A stretch of 64,000 nucleotides of DNA, taken from the NCBI GenBank assembly GCA_954871525.1, contig OX940864.1, positions 13,076,001 to 13,140,000 of the forward strand, read 5' to 3'. Source of the stretch: Parietaria judaica (Eukaryota > Streptophyta > Magnoliopsida > Rosales > Urticaceae). Every line of letters begins with the position of its first letter. Positions within the stretch are counted from its first letter, which is position 1. Below, in pieces: positions 37,554-49,453 of this stretch. Both the position numbers and the translations under genes were made by a program. The notes below the pieces were generated by a model. It worked only from the letters and a program-made list of their open reading frames with translations. It was not told the origin of the DNA and searched no databases.

Positions 37554-39780
37554 AAGTATGGAATGGTTGATGGACTATTATGTTGACGCGATGTCTCTAA
37601 CGAGGCGAAGACTTTAGGTCTCCGGCGAGGTGGAATTACTCCACATCTTTTCTTCGTATAAGCCTTGTCGTTTTGATCGCAAAACGACGTGCCGCTGAAA
37701 ACGTGTAAGGACCTCGTTTGAGAGGATTCTTTCTTTGGTCGGGAGTCCGACCTTTTGACCTTTCCTTATTTTTGGAAGGTTTGAATTTTCATCGATAATT
37801 TTCGTCTTTCTCTTTGCCCATTTTTGCATTTCTTCATCTAGTAAATATTCGATTTTAATTTCAAAATCCACAGAATTTTCATGACTTTAATTTGTCTTTG
37901 CATAAGCTACTCACCCTAAGATACTTCGCAAATCTAAGGTGATTTCTACTTCGGACTTCGTCAGGATTGAATTCACGAGGTGAAAATCGAACCTTTAGAT
38001 TCACTAAGTCCTCTTAGATCATTCGCTTGAGTGCTAGATCAATATAAGAAGAAAATTTTGTATTGAATACCAGGTTCCAGGGTTTTCAAAAAAAATTCGA
38101 GGTGTCGAGGACCATCAAAATAATCTAAGGATACCCCGTACTTCGGGCATGTTTAAACTTTGAAATAAACAATCGAACAAAGCGAGTGCGTGAGAAAGTA
38201 CACTTCAGCTCCGGAGGAGAATAACAAAAATTAACAAGGGTATGCGGATATCTCAAACTAGTTCAGTCCTAGTGAGGTATCTTCAACGAGTTTATCAATG
38301 AAAACTGTAACCATCTAGAAAATTTAAAGTACTAAGTCAGGATTACCTTGTCCGTCGAGGTGTTGCGCTCGACCTCGTCATCTTGGATAACCCTCGAGAT
38401 ACAAAGATTTGATACTGGACCTCGCAAAGCGTAGGCTGCCTACGTACCCTTCTTTCAGGGATCAAGTCATTACGTAGTTCATTGTTTAAGAAGTGTTCTT
38501 AAGGATAGAAGTCCGTGATCACACGTTTCTTTACCCTATCTCTCGATGCGGGGCGTTAGGATACAATCGTTAAGGAAGCCATGTTTAGGATGATGGAAGC
38601 TTTGGAGACTTCCATTTCCTTCTTCTTTTCTTGTCGCCGTGAAATTCATTATCGATTCGGGTATATTCACCCCACAAATTGGTTCGGCACGAAGAAGTAT
38701 TTGTACTTCCTCTTTCGGTGCCTCGTACAATTTGGAGCTTGTTTTTGCCTCATGTTTTACCGAGCAATGGCTTGGTTTTACATTTAGGCACTTCGAGATG
38801 ATCTCAAAGTATAGTTAAGCATGTCCTTGTTTAGGCAACACTTTTTTGCACCTCTGTAAATGAAGCGGGTCTCGTTTTTCTCTGTCATTCGGTATATTTT
38901 CGATTGATATTTTTAAATTGGGATAAGTTACCTCGACGTATTCACATCCTTGTATAAAAATTTAGTTCAAAGATAAAACTTTAATGAGCGATTCACGGTT
39001 TTAGACGATAGCAAAGTAATCACCTCAAACGTAGTTCGCGGCGTCGTATGAATGTCTAGAGTTGGAATGAGTGATTTTTGAGTCCTCGTTGATAACCTCG
39101 AATACCGTTAGAATGAGTATGTTCGGTTCTCAATTGGGTCCCGACAAATCACGTTCCAAATTCACCAACTATCGACTACGATGGGCAAACTTGTGAGTGA
39201 TGCTAAAACTATGTCTACTAGTATGAAAATGAATGTCGCCAATCATGTTCGATATCATCAAACTAAATTCTTGAATACAGGACGTGATTACGGAGGACAC
39301 TTTCTTGTTACACAAAACCTGAGTCTTTAAAAGTTTTCAAGATTTCGGAATCAAGAATCTATTAAAGGTAAAATATCAACCGTGGAGTATACTAGTGTAT
39401 ACTACCATCCCGGGGGAAAAATAAATAAACATAGAGAGAAAGGTCTATGAATCTTAAACCATTTAGTACGTAGTTGGTAAAATTTCTCAGACAACCCTAA
39501 TTTTCGTTTTAAGTTATGCTGAAGTGGAAAATACGTAAGCAATATGAAGTACCTTATTTTGGAATGATGTTTTCCACCTCCTTGATCGGGGAGCTCTTTT
39601 GTGGTCGAGAGTCCAACCTCGTTGTGTTGACTTTTGTTACGTTGGGTTTCTCGCGAAGCGCCAATCACACTTGTTGCTTCCCTTTTCGTTGCTGAGACTT
39701 ATTCCCGAGGTTCGCCACTTCGTTTTACTTGGGTTTTCCCATGATTCCCCTTCGACTCTACTATTGCCTTTATTAGTCGT
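37554..39780. other. interior of the LARD-like element, unrecognised part
   Basis: No retroviral domain recognised. One minus-strand frame (37614-37871, 85 codons, lysine-rich) has no known family. The hexamer ACCTCG/CGAGGT recurs throughout, as in the rest of the interior. Confidence 0.5.
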
Positions 39781-39784
39781 CAAT

Positions 39785-40095
39785 CAAAGGTCTTGTATGT
39801 TGATCCCTTGGATGTTTTCTTTTCCGAGCAACTTTCCTTTGCGTTGGGGTTGGACTCGTACTTCAAAATCAAATCTCAGGAAACTAGGATGCTTTGAGGT
39901 CTTGTACGTTGATCCCTAGATGTTTTCTTTTCCGGGCAACTTTTGGGGTTGGACCCGTACTTCGAAATCGAATCTCGGGAAACTAAGACGCTTTGAGGTC
40001 TTGTACGTTGATCCCTAGATGTTTTCTTTTCTGGGCAACTTTTGGGGTTGGACCCGTACTTCGAAATCGAATCTCGGGAAACTAAGACGCATTAA
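39785..40095. repeat. three ~100-bp tandem units inside the LARD-like element
   Basis: Units begin GGTCTTGTACGTTGATCCC near 39790, 39899 and 39998; spacing 109 then 99 bp. The last two are almost identical, the first has about 10 extra bases. A further degenerate copy may lie near 40880-40970. Confidence 0.85.
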
Positions 40096-41529
40096 GGTTG
40101 TTATGATAGGCGATGTACTTCGAGGAAGGGGGTCACTTTGTAAAAAGGTTCCGAGGTGCTTCGAACGCTTGCAAGCACTTCGTATTTTATTCTCGCGGCG
40201 AGGTCCCGCGAACTTAACGTTATGGATTAGTGCATGGGTGCAATGTATGTGCTCCCATTGTTTCTCAAACGAGATTGAGGAGTTACCGCTGGATCTCGTC
40301 TTATTTCGTTTTTCTGCACCATGATGACCTAACATAGTGTTCGGGGTCTCTGTTGTCGAATTGAAATTCGTTTTACGAGTTCCAACGCTTTGTCACGAAT
40401 GCCATCCCTGGAGTCCGAGGTTTATCTCGATCTGACCACGGGTAGCATGTATTTTACAGATTGGATTTGAGCTCGTCGTTTAATTATCACGGAAATGTTC
40501 GCATGACATTGATGAGCAACCCTTTCATCCGTAGGCGTACAGTTTGACCTCTTTGTGGAGGTCTATTCTGATTCCTCTGGAGGGTAAAATATAATTCTTC
40601 AATTTTGAGGCTTTTAATTTCACCTCGTTCGAATCATTTCTTGAAGCCATTTGGAGTTTTCGACATTTAAGTGTCGGGTGTCCATAGGCTTTATGAGGTC
40701 TGGATCACAATTTTGTGTCTGGCCTTTTCCATTAAGGATCGTGCATTCTGCTCATAAGGTTTCTCGCCCTTCTATCCATGTCATGTTACTCTTTCTCCGG
40801 CGAACACTTAAAATTCTTTTGCGCTACCCATGAGCTTGCTTCGACTCGCGAGCCGAGGTTGCATAAACGACACGAGCTTGATCACCTCGTTGATCCCCAG
40901 TGGTGTTTTCTTTCCGAGTATTATTCGAAGTGATATACTCGTAGTAGAAACCGAACCCCGTGAGAAACTTGGTAGTTTACGGTCGTTTGATTTGAACGCG
41001 AGCTAAACTATGAGAAAGAGATGTCGCTTTCGGTAAACAGTTCCAAGGTGGGTCAGAATAGTGTTGCCACTATTCTAGCTTCCCCTTACTTCGTCTACAC
41101 GTAGGTTTTGCAATAAAAATTTGGTGATAGTGGATGTGTATACGCGTGGTATACGCTCCCACTCCGATGAAAAAATAACAAAACATGGTCAAGAAGAGAA
41201 TGGGTACCTCGAACCGGTTTGTTTGGTGAAGTACCTACTGCCAATTATACTTTCGAAGCTGCGTCCTTGAAGTGCCAAAGTTTATCATCATGGTTGCGTC
41301 TAAGCCATTTGTTTTACGTTGGCTTGTAAAATATTTTGTAGTTGATGTTTGTCATCGAATCTTCGAAGGTCATGTAAGACAATTATGATTTGAGAAACGA
41401 AATGCTGATGCGTGAGAACATGGTACCCCGGATGTGCTCTTGGGTCTTGGTCTTGCGGAGGAAGACTGTCCTCTAATTCAATGAGAATCGCATAGCTTAT
41501 CCCGTGATGCCTTAGGGTCTTGAGTGTCA

Positions 41530-42715
41530 CATCGACTGTAGCTCGGATATGGATCCGAGATCATTGCACAATCAGATGTGATACAAATCAGGGCGTATGT
41601 CGTCTTGGTCATTTTCCGGATATGGATCCGAGGTAATTACTAGACCGAAGGTGATTCAAACTATTCGCAAGATGTACTAAGGAATTCTTATATCGGCTCA
41701 TCCACCATCCGAATCTAGATTTGTGGTTGTATGGGGCTACGGGAGACTCGAACCGTGGTGTTATCTCACACCTTGGTCGCTACTCGGATATGGACCCGAG
41801 GTCACTGCTAAACCGAATGCGAAGCAAATTGATTGGAGATATATTCCAAGAGCAAATATCACCATGAATTTTGCGTGAAAGTTGTTACGAAGAAAAATAT
41901 CACCATGAATTTTGCGTGAAAGTTGTTGCGAAGAAAATTATCACCTCGTTTTCTACCCGAATTAAGATTCGAGGTTGTTGCGAGATCCGATCGTGAAGCT
42001 GAATTGGTGAGCGATGCGTTAAGGCATCTTATATCACCTCCACTTCTGCCCGAATAAAGATTCGAGGTCGTTAGAAGTCGAAACTGATAATAATCGCGGT
42101 GTCCACTATCACCTTGGTTTCTCCCTAGATGAAGATCCGAGGTCGTTGTATGACCCGTGGTGAATTTAACAGATTGCCGATGCATTAAGGCATCAAATAT
42201 CACTTTGGTTGTTTCCCAAATGAGTGTTCAAATTTGTTGTAAGTCCGAAAACTGTGTAAATCATAGTGTTCACTTTCACCTCGTTTAATGCCCGGATATG
42301 GATCCGAGGTCTTTGCAAGATCCGATGTGAAGCAAACATATAACCAATGCATTATGGCATTGGATATCACCTCGATTGTCGCCTTGATGAAGATTCGAGT
42401 TCGTCGTGAGGCCGAAGATGATAAAATCAGGATGCTTACTCGCACCTCGGTTGCGCTCGGATAATGATCCGAGGTGAGTGCCAGACCGGGGGTGAAGTGA
42501 ACGGATGAAAATACGTTGCAATATCAAATATCACCTCGTATGCTGCTCGGAAATGGATCCGAGATGCTTGTGAGGTTGGAGATGGCATGTATCATGGAGA
42601 AAGTCATCACCTCGGCTATTGTTTGGATAAAGATCCGAGGTGAAGCAAAATCGATTAAGATGCATTACGTCTTTGATCAACGTGTAGCGATTCACGCAGA
42701 TATCGCGCCTGAATT
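41530..42715. repeat. degenerate part of the satellite-like array
   Basis: At least eleven monomers of about 70-90 bp, each with a GGATATGGATCCGAGGT-like or AAGATTCGAGGT-like core (near 41547, 41617, 41787, 41953, 42047, 42120, 42292, 42386, 42460, 42548, 42624). Copies are diverged. It continues past the gag core as the homogeneous array at 43290. Confidence 0.8.
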
Positions 42716-42899
42716 TTAATTCGTACCACCCGAGGTGAGCGCGACGATTGTCGTTTCATTGCTGACCCATACGAGACGGGATAGTACGTCCTTAAGGCGG
42801 AAGACGAAGGTCCTTAGTGGCTCATCTTTTCACCGCTGCACAACGTAAAGTTGAGTGACCATGGTTTCTGTCACCTTTAATCATTGAGAAATGCTTTAA

Positions 42900-43201
42900 G
42901 AAATTTGTCGTGGGTTGGTCGAAGAGCCGATCGAGTATGGTTCTAGTTTATAGAACTATTTGAGCGCGGTTTCTACCGAATGTTTGGCAAGGATATGACA
43001 TTGTCCGGTATCTCTCTCTGATGGTTCGAGACAAGCTCTCCCCATTGCGATGTGGAGGAACCAGAGATGTGCTCTTAGGTCCATCTTCTCGTCATAACGG
43101 GGGATATTAATCATCCCAATCTTTATGATCTTCGCGTTGGTGATCTGATGAATGAAAGGAGTGCACGTTGATTCGGACGAGGCGATCGATCTCGGGGGCA
43201 A
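42900..43201 (-). pseudogene. gag core fragment of the LARD-like element
   Basis: Reads IIKIGMINIPRYDEKMDLRA, HLWFLHIAMGRACLEP, then AKHSVETALK, an in-frame TAG, and FYKLEPYSIGSS. This aligns with the gag core at 12940-13130 (MNLPRYDSTTDPKVHLRAF to MEWFSKLEPRSI), the stop replacing the conserved Trp. It is separated from the gag N-terminus by about 1.7 kb of tandem repeat. Confidence 0.8.
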
Positions 43202-43289
43202 TCATGGCGGCGTTGTGGACTTTAGAGTTCACAACCCTCACTTCGGGTCGCACATCTTTGATCGTGTCCTCTAGTCCTATGAAACATGT

Positions 43290-44895
43290 GGGAAATTATC
43301 GGTGGCCAATGCATTAGGGCATCGGACATTACTTCGGCTGCTGCCCGAATGATGATTCGAGGTCATTGCGAGGCCGAAGATGATAAATACGGGGTATATA
43401 CTATCATATCGGTCGCTGCCCGGATATGGATCCGAGGTCACCGCGAGGTCTGAGGTGATTGGGACTCGTGGCCAATGCATTACGACAATGGGTTTCATCT
43501 TGACTGCTGCCTATATAAGGATTCGAGGTCCTTGCGGAGCCAAAGATGATAAAAACAGGACGTATACCATCACCTGGATCACCGCCCGATATGGATCCGA
43601 GGTTATTGCGAGATCCGAGGTGAAAAGAGCTCGTGACTGATGCATTACGACATCGTATATGACATCGGCTTCGGCCCAAATAAAGATTCGAGTTTGTCAC
43701 GAAGCCGAAGATGATAAACATAGGAAGACTACTATCACCTCGTTCGCTGTCCGAATATGGATCCGAGGCAAAAAGAACTCGATGACAGTGCATTATGGCA
43801 CCGGGTATCACTTCGGCTGCTACCCGAATGAAGATTCGAGGTCATCGCAAAGCCATATATAATAAGATAGGAAATCTATTGTCACCTCGGTCGCGGCCTG
43901 AATATGGGTCCGAGGTCATTGCGAAATACGAGGTGAGCAGAACTCGTGGATGGTAAGTTACGCCGCCAGATATCACTTCGGCTGCTACCCTGTTGAGGGT
44001 TCGAGATCGTCATGAAGCCAAATATGATAAAAACGGGACGTCCGATGTCACCTCGTCTACTGTCCGAATACGGATCCGAGGTGAAAAGAACTCGGGGCGG
44101 TGCATTAAGGCACTAGATATCACTTCAGTTGTTACCCGAATGAGGATTCGAGGTCATCGCGAAGCCAAATATGATAAAAATAGGACGTCAATTATCACCT
44201 CGTTTACTGTCCGAATACGGATCCGAGGTGAAAGAAACTCGGGGCGGTGCATTAAGGCACCGGATATCACTTAGGCTGCTACCCGAATGAAGATTCGGGG
44301 TCATCGCGAAGCCAAATATGATAAAAATAGGACGTCAATTATCACCTCGTTTACTGTCCGAATACGGATCCGAGGTGAAAGAAACTCGGGGCTGTGCATT
44401 AAGGCACCAGATATCACTTCGGCTGCTACCCGAATGAAGATTCGGGGTCGTCGCGAAGCCAAATATGATAAAAATAGGACGTCAATTATCACCTCGTTTA
44501 CTGTCCGAATACGGATCCGAGGTGAAAGAAACTCGGGGCGGTGCATTAAGGCACCAGATATCACTTCGGCTGCTACCCGAATGAAGATTCGGGGTCGTCG
44601 CGAAGCCAAATATGATAAAAATAGGACGTTAATTATCACCTCGTTTACTGTCCGAATACGGATCCGAGGTGAAAGAAACTCGGGGCGGTGCATTAAGGCA
44701 CCAGATATCACTTCGGCTGCTACCCGAATGAAGATTCGGGGTCGTCGCGAAGCCAAATATGATAAAAATAGGACGTCAATTATCACCTCGTTTACTGTCC
44801 GAATACGGATCTGAGGTGAAAGAAACTCGGGGCGGTGCATTAAGGCACCGGATATCACTTTGGCTGCTACCTGAATGGAGATTCGGGGTCGTCGC
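43290..44895. repeat. satellite-like array with a 147-bp dimeric unit
   Basis: The phrase GATATCACTT recurs at 43969, 44116, 44263, 44410, 44557, 44704 and 44851, exactly 147 bp apart each time; earlier copies (43805, about 43655, 43490, 43325) are diverged and spaced about 150-165 bp. Each unit has two related halves: type A with CTACCCGAATGAAGATTCG and type B with CTGTCCGAATACGGATCCG. Type B carries an inverted repeat TCACCTCG...CGAGGTGA. The copies from 44263 to 44880 are nearly identical. Long open frames on both strands here exist only because 147 is divisible by three. Confidence 0.95.
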
Positions 44896-44915
44896 GACAT
44901 ACGAGGTGAAGCAAA

Positions 44916-45794
44916 TTAATCGCCCTGGAGGATTTTCGACATCCCAAATATCGTTGCCAAATACCAGGTGGTGTATAACCCGGCAGAGTAGACGTTACCA
45001 AAGCTCGAGTGCGAGTGAAGGCGATAAGGATCTTGGTGAAATCCAAAGTCGTCTTTTATAAGAGAATGTTCCATGCTCGCGGGGAGGCGTAAAGGCGTGT
45101 CGAGGTTTCGAACCCAATAAGAGTCTTCTCGATGCGAGACAGATTGAAGCATAGGATCGAGTTTTTCTTGAAGATATTTGTTCACCTCGTTCTTTTCGGG
45201 GTGATTTATAATCAGTTCGAAAATTGATTGACTGGGGGGATTTTTCCCTTTACCTTGTCGGGTCCCCTTTGGAGACCTTGTGAAGGTGAACTTTTGACCG
45301 ATTTCCTTTGTGGAGTGGGTCTGGAATCCGGGGTCGTCGGGTTGGCTTGATGCACCGTAGTTGGATTGGATTACCCCCAATCTGGTGCCGGGGTGATCGG
45401 CCGAAGTGCGGTCGATTGCGACCTCGCGGTCAACTGGCCCTTGCGGGCCTATGGTGTGGCTTTGCCCCTCCATTTTGCCCGAGGTGTTTTCCACCTCGGT
45501 CGTTCCTGGGGTGACCTGGATTCCGGAAAAATCTAGGGTCCTTCCTCGTCCAAGGTCTCTCCATGGCGTTGAAGAAGATTGGGCTTTAATCGAGCTAACC
45601 GCTTCGGTCAGTGTTCCCTCGATCTGGGACTGCTTCTGGGCGAGGTTCTCCAATTTAGTTTGGAAATCCTTTCTCGATTCGGCACCTTCTTCGAGTTGCT
45701 TGAGGATAGTCTCCAACATGGCTTTTACAGCGTAATCCGCCGCGGTCTCCGAGGGGTTACTCATGGGATTCCCGCTGGATGTTCCGCTTGCCAT
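44916..45794 (-). CDS. gag N-terminal region of the LARD-like element
   Basis: A 292-codon frame starting MASGTSSGNPMSNP about 50 bp after the PBS, where gag should begin. An acidic coiled-coil-like stretch (MLETILKQLEEGAESRKDFQ, LENLAQKQSQIEGTLTEAV) is followed by a polar, disordered region. The first element's gag (12145) has a similar layout with a coiled-coil-like start. The frame ends at the edge of the satellite array, so the gag domain proper is cut off. Whether a product is made is unknown. Confidence 0.7.
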   Translation of the reverse strand: MASGTSSGNPMSNPSETAADYAVKAMLETILKQLEEGAESRKDFQTKLENLAQKQSQIEGTLTEAVSSIKAQSSSTPWRDLGRGRTLDFSGIQVTPGTTEVENTSGKMEGQSHTIGPQGPVDREVAIDRTSADHPGTRLGVIQSNYGASSQPDDPGFQTHSTKEIGQKFTFTRSPKGTRQGKGKNPPSQSIFELIINHPEKNEVNKYLQEKLDPMLQSVSHREDSYWVRNLDTPLRLPASMEHSLIKDDFGFHQDPYRLHSHSSFGNVYSAGLYTTWYLATIFGMSKILQGD

Positions 45795-45843
45795 TTGCGT
45801 ATTTGCTTGCTGGGAACTTGGTTGGGTAGGAATCTATAAAGAT

Positions 45844-45861
45844 TTCCCACAGACGGCGCCA
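45844..45861 (-). other. primer binding site of the LARD-like element
   Basis: On the minus strand TGGCGCCGTCTGTGGGAA, three bases after the 5' LTR end; identical to the PBS at 12090-12107. Confidence 0.9.
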
Positions 45862-45864
45862 AAT

Positions 45865-46640
45865 TGTTGATGTGAATAATCACGACCAACTGTCACAAAG
45901 TGATAGCACTCTGTTTACGATGGATAGGACGGTGGATCTTAATTATCCGAGATAAAACCCACTTCGGTGAAGAAAATTACGAGATGATAATTTGGTCAAG
46001 AGTTGATCGATAATAAGGAATTTATATGTTTGATTGATAACAAAGTGAATACAAAGTGAATAGCTAATGTAAAGTGTAGAACGCGATGAATGTGTGTAGA
46101 GTTACTTCGTAGGCTTTATTTATAGCCCGAATTACCACGTCTCTTTCCTATAATTCGGTAACGGCTAGTAGACTAAGCGAATCTTCCTTCCCCTCTTCTT
46201 TGACCACCACGTGTAAAGTTTTGACGACGTGATACTTGGTCTATTTCCACGTGGAGGCTTCGTGGGCTGGTCAATAAAGTGGAATATGCCTATTATTTTG
46301 GGCTGCTTGGTCTTCGTGGACTGGCTGAGAAGGTCTTCGTGGGCCTGGTCTTCGGGAAGGCTGGGTCATTGACGACTAGGCTTCGAAGAGGCCCTTTGAT
46401 GGGTTGATTGCGCTGGGCTTCTCATTGGGCCTGCTGATTTGTTTGATTTGTTTGAGCCTAGGGTTTCTTTTGACCTTCGTGGGCTTTCCTTGGTGAATTG
46501 GGCCCATTACGTCGTGCGTTCTAATCCGGTTTCTTTGACGTCGTTTCATCCGTGGTGTTGTTGACAACTTGCTTGTCGTTTATTGCCAATAATGACAATA
46601 CAGTGTCGTTTCCGAGAGGGGACGAAGTCCCACATCAACA
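45865..46640 (-). repeat. 5' LTR of the LARD-like element
   Basis: 776 bp, same length as the left copy and about 98.8% identical by eye. Confidence 0.95.
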
Positions 46641-46714
46641 ACTATGATGTTTTATTTATATGCTATATATATTAATTATTAAATCACATGATTTATAAGT
46701 TCATATCTTTATAA

Positions 46715-47045
46715 TCTTATGAATGCATTTTAACCTCGAGTAAGACTCGTCACTACAAAGATTCATGTCGTGTAAAGTATTTTACCGAGGATCTTTAAGA
46801 TTTCTCGATGCTACACATACGTAATATATGAATACATTTAAACTTACGGATGAGTAAAAGTCGTCACTTCAAAGATTCGTGTCGAGTAAAGTATTTTACC
46901 GGCGATCTTTAAGATTTCTCGATGCTACAGATACGTAATATATGAATACATTTAAACTTACGGATGAGTAAAAGCCGTCACTTCAAAAATTCGTGTCGAA
47001 TAAAGTATTTTACCGACGATCTTTAAGATTTCTCGATGCGACTGG
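46715..47045. repeat. three 114-bp tandem units
   Basis: GATCTTTAAGATTTCTCGAT occurs at 46790, 46904 and 47018, exactly 114 bp apart, with GTAAAGTATTTTACCG just before each. Units 2 and 3 are closest. The phrase AAAGTATTTTACC is nearly palindromic. Confidence 0.92.
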
Positions 47046-47089
47046 AAAAGTTTAATTTCTTGTAATAAACAAATATCAGTTTTTTTTTT

Positions 47090-49080
47090 CGGAATAAAAA
47101 ATTCCGGCTCTTGATAATAAATTATGGATAAAACCAAGGGACAAATTGCCGAATTTGCTGATAAATCTGTTGCCGTTTTCGACGGATTTATCGTTCGCTT
47201 GCCGATTAATCGACGGAAAACTTATAATACTGTACATTATCGTTACCGACACTTTTCGAGGATTATCGATGGATTATCGACACTTTTCGATACTTTTCGA
47301 TGGAAAACTTATAAAATATTTCTAAGTTTATATTTGCCCAATTTTTAAATAGTGTGTTAAAAATACCAAAAATAAAAGCATATCATAATATTTATTCACT
47401 AATGAGTACTCAATAAATAATATCATACACATATATATGTAAATAAAGTCATACACCAACACATATAATTCCATCGCAAGTCTTAAATCTAAAACACGTA
47501 AATAATAAAACAGTCTCAACTCTCAAACACAAAGTCTCAAAACTCAAACACATAGAAAAATCTCGGATTTAGCTCAATCTGCAATTAAATTACACCAAAA
47601 TCTCATATTATTATTTCGATAAATATTTAATAAAATCAACCAACAACAAAAATGAACAAATTACGTCACATATCGCAAAAGACAAACTTGTAAGACTTTT
47701 GCCGCAATTAAAAAAATCTCGGATTTAGCTCAAATATGCAATTAAATTACACCAAAATATCAGATTATTATTTCCATAAATATTTAATGAAAGCAAAGAT
47801 CTACAAAAATGAATAAATTCACTCACGAATCGCAAAAGATTAACTTCTTAGACTTTTGCCGTAAATACGGGAAACTATAAATTAAGCTCAAATCTACAAA
47901 TAAAATATACCCAGATACCAGATTATTATTTGAATAAATATTTAATGAAAATAAACATCATCAAAAATTAATAAATTACCTTACAAATCGCAAAAGATGA
48001 ACTTGTTAGACTTTAGCCGTAATTATGGAAAAATCCGAATTAAGCTCAAATCTGAAATAAAATATACCAAAATCTCATATTTTTATTTAATAAATATTTA
48101 ATTGAAGTAAACATAAAAAAATTAATTAATTACTTCAAAAATTTAAAAAGATAAACTTTTTAGAGTTTTGCCCCATTGAAGATTAAAATCCAAAAACCGT
48201 GACTCTAAATCTGAAAAATTCGAAAACTCAGCACAAACATTCATATTTCTAATTAACTAGAATATTTTAAACCCCATAATATCAAGTAATCATACAAAAC
48301 TAGTAAATTTCTTGTAATTTCGTAAAACTAAAACTTTATATACTTTTGCCTAACATCATTATAATCCGAAAATAGCCTAATCTAACCAAATAATTCAAAA
48401 TTAATCAATCAAAACATGTTTTCATCATAAAATTTTCATACTAATTCAAAAAAACAAACAAAATATGATAAAGTTCCAATCTTTAATCAATTCTAAACAT
48501 AAAACTCATATGCGACTAACCCTTTAGTTTTCAACTTATGAAAATACCTTAAAATCATCTAAACGGTATTTTTCCAGCAACAAACGATGTATTCATGTAG
48601 ATCTAACATTATGAGTCATTAATCTCCCAAAAATTACAATTTTTTTTAGAAATTCCGGTTGAAACTGAAAAAAATAATAACTTTCGAAACTTTTGCCAAG
48701 AATCGAAAAATCCATGAAAAGATGAAGAAGATTGGAAAAGGATGAGTCTTACCAGCTCGTTTATCATGGAAAAGCATAAACTTTGGGTGTTGGCAGTGGA
48801 AAAGGGCGACAAGGCAAGGGCAATGTGTGGAAAATCGCGAAAATGGTATAAATATATGGCTGATTTTTTTTTAATGGATGGAAAAGTACCCAAATTTTAC
48901 TCATGAAAAACCGATAATCGACTGTTGCCCCTCTTGCCGATTTTCGAGCTTTTCGATGGAAAAGTTATAAAACGATAACTGTTGGTATGGAATATTTGCC
49001 GATGACTACCGGCAAGACCGATAATCGAGGATTATCGACGATTTTCGACGAAAATTCGATCCTTGGATAAAACTTTAGAG
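47090..49080. repeat. degenerate ~155-bp tandem repeats inside a possible decayed element
   Basis: From about 47550 to 48360 a unit with TCGGATTTAGCTCAAATCTG, ATTACACCAAAATCTCA, AATATTTAAT and ACTTTTGCCG recurs about five times at 153-180 bp. Both sides (47100-47330 and 48900-49070) carry phrases such as GCCGATTAATCGACGG, TTATCGACACTTTTCGA and TTTTCGATGGAAAA. The symmetry suggests one transposon with subterminal repeats, but no ends or target duplication were defined. Confidence 0.55.
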
Positions 49081-49453
49081 TATATATTAATGTGAAGTGC
49101 AACGTGGAGGAAGAGGATGGAAGAAGAGATGAGCACCACAGAGGAAGATAGAATAGAACCACCAAATATGTCCTTTTTCAACTCAACATCTCATCCTTCT
49201 GTTACCCACTTCACGTATCTATAAAGTATAATCTATATTGACTTCGGAATTTACGCTTTTACCCTCCTCTCTTCATTTCCCTATATTTCCTCATTAGTCA
49301 TTAACAACATACTTGTTTAATATTAATGTATAATTAGGAGACTTTGTATACATATGACCAAATAGTGATCTAAACATATGTTCGTGAAGGGATAAATATG
49401 TTAAAAATACAATGCAAATACGATAAATTAATCGAATAACATACCTCTCTAAA

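Larger units (their letters stand above)
36759..46640 (-). mobile_element. LARD-like LTR retrotransposon (Ty3/gypsy Tat-related, no pol), 9.9 kb
   Basis: Two 776-bp LTRs flank an 8.33-kb interior. PBS beside the right LTR and polypurine tract beside the left LTR set minus orientation. By eye the LTRs differ at about 9 positions (1.2%), so it inserted recently. The interior has only two gag pieces, separated by a satellite-like array, and no RT, RNase H, integrase or protease, so it depends on a relative. The flanks do not match (AGTAC left, ACTAT right), so a target duplication is missing; recombination between two copies is one explanation. Confidence 0.93.

Noticed and set aside
44287..44900. 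Open frames of 175 and 199 codons with repeating peptide units on both strands
   Set aside because: They arise because the 147-bp unit is divisible by three and free of stops; they track the DNA repeat and show no protein family.
41530..44900. CRISPR-like periodic repeats
   Set aside because: Plant DNA, units of 70-147 bp that are contiguous tandem copies with no short repeats separated by unique spacers.
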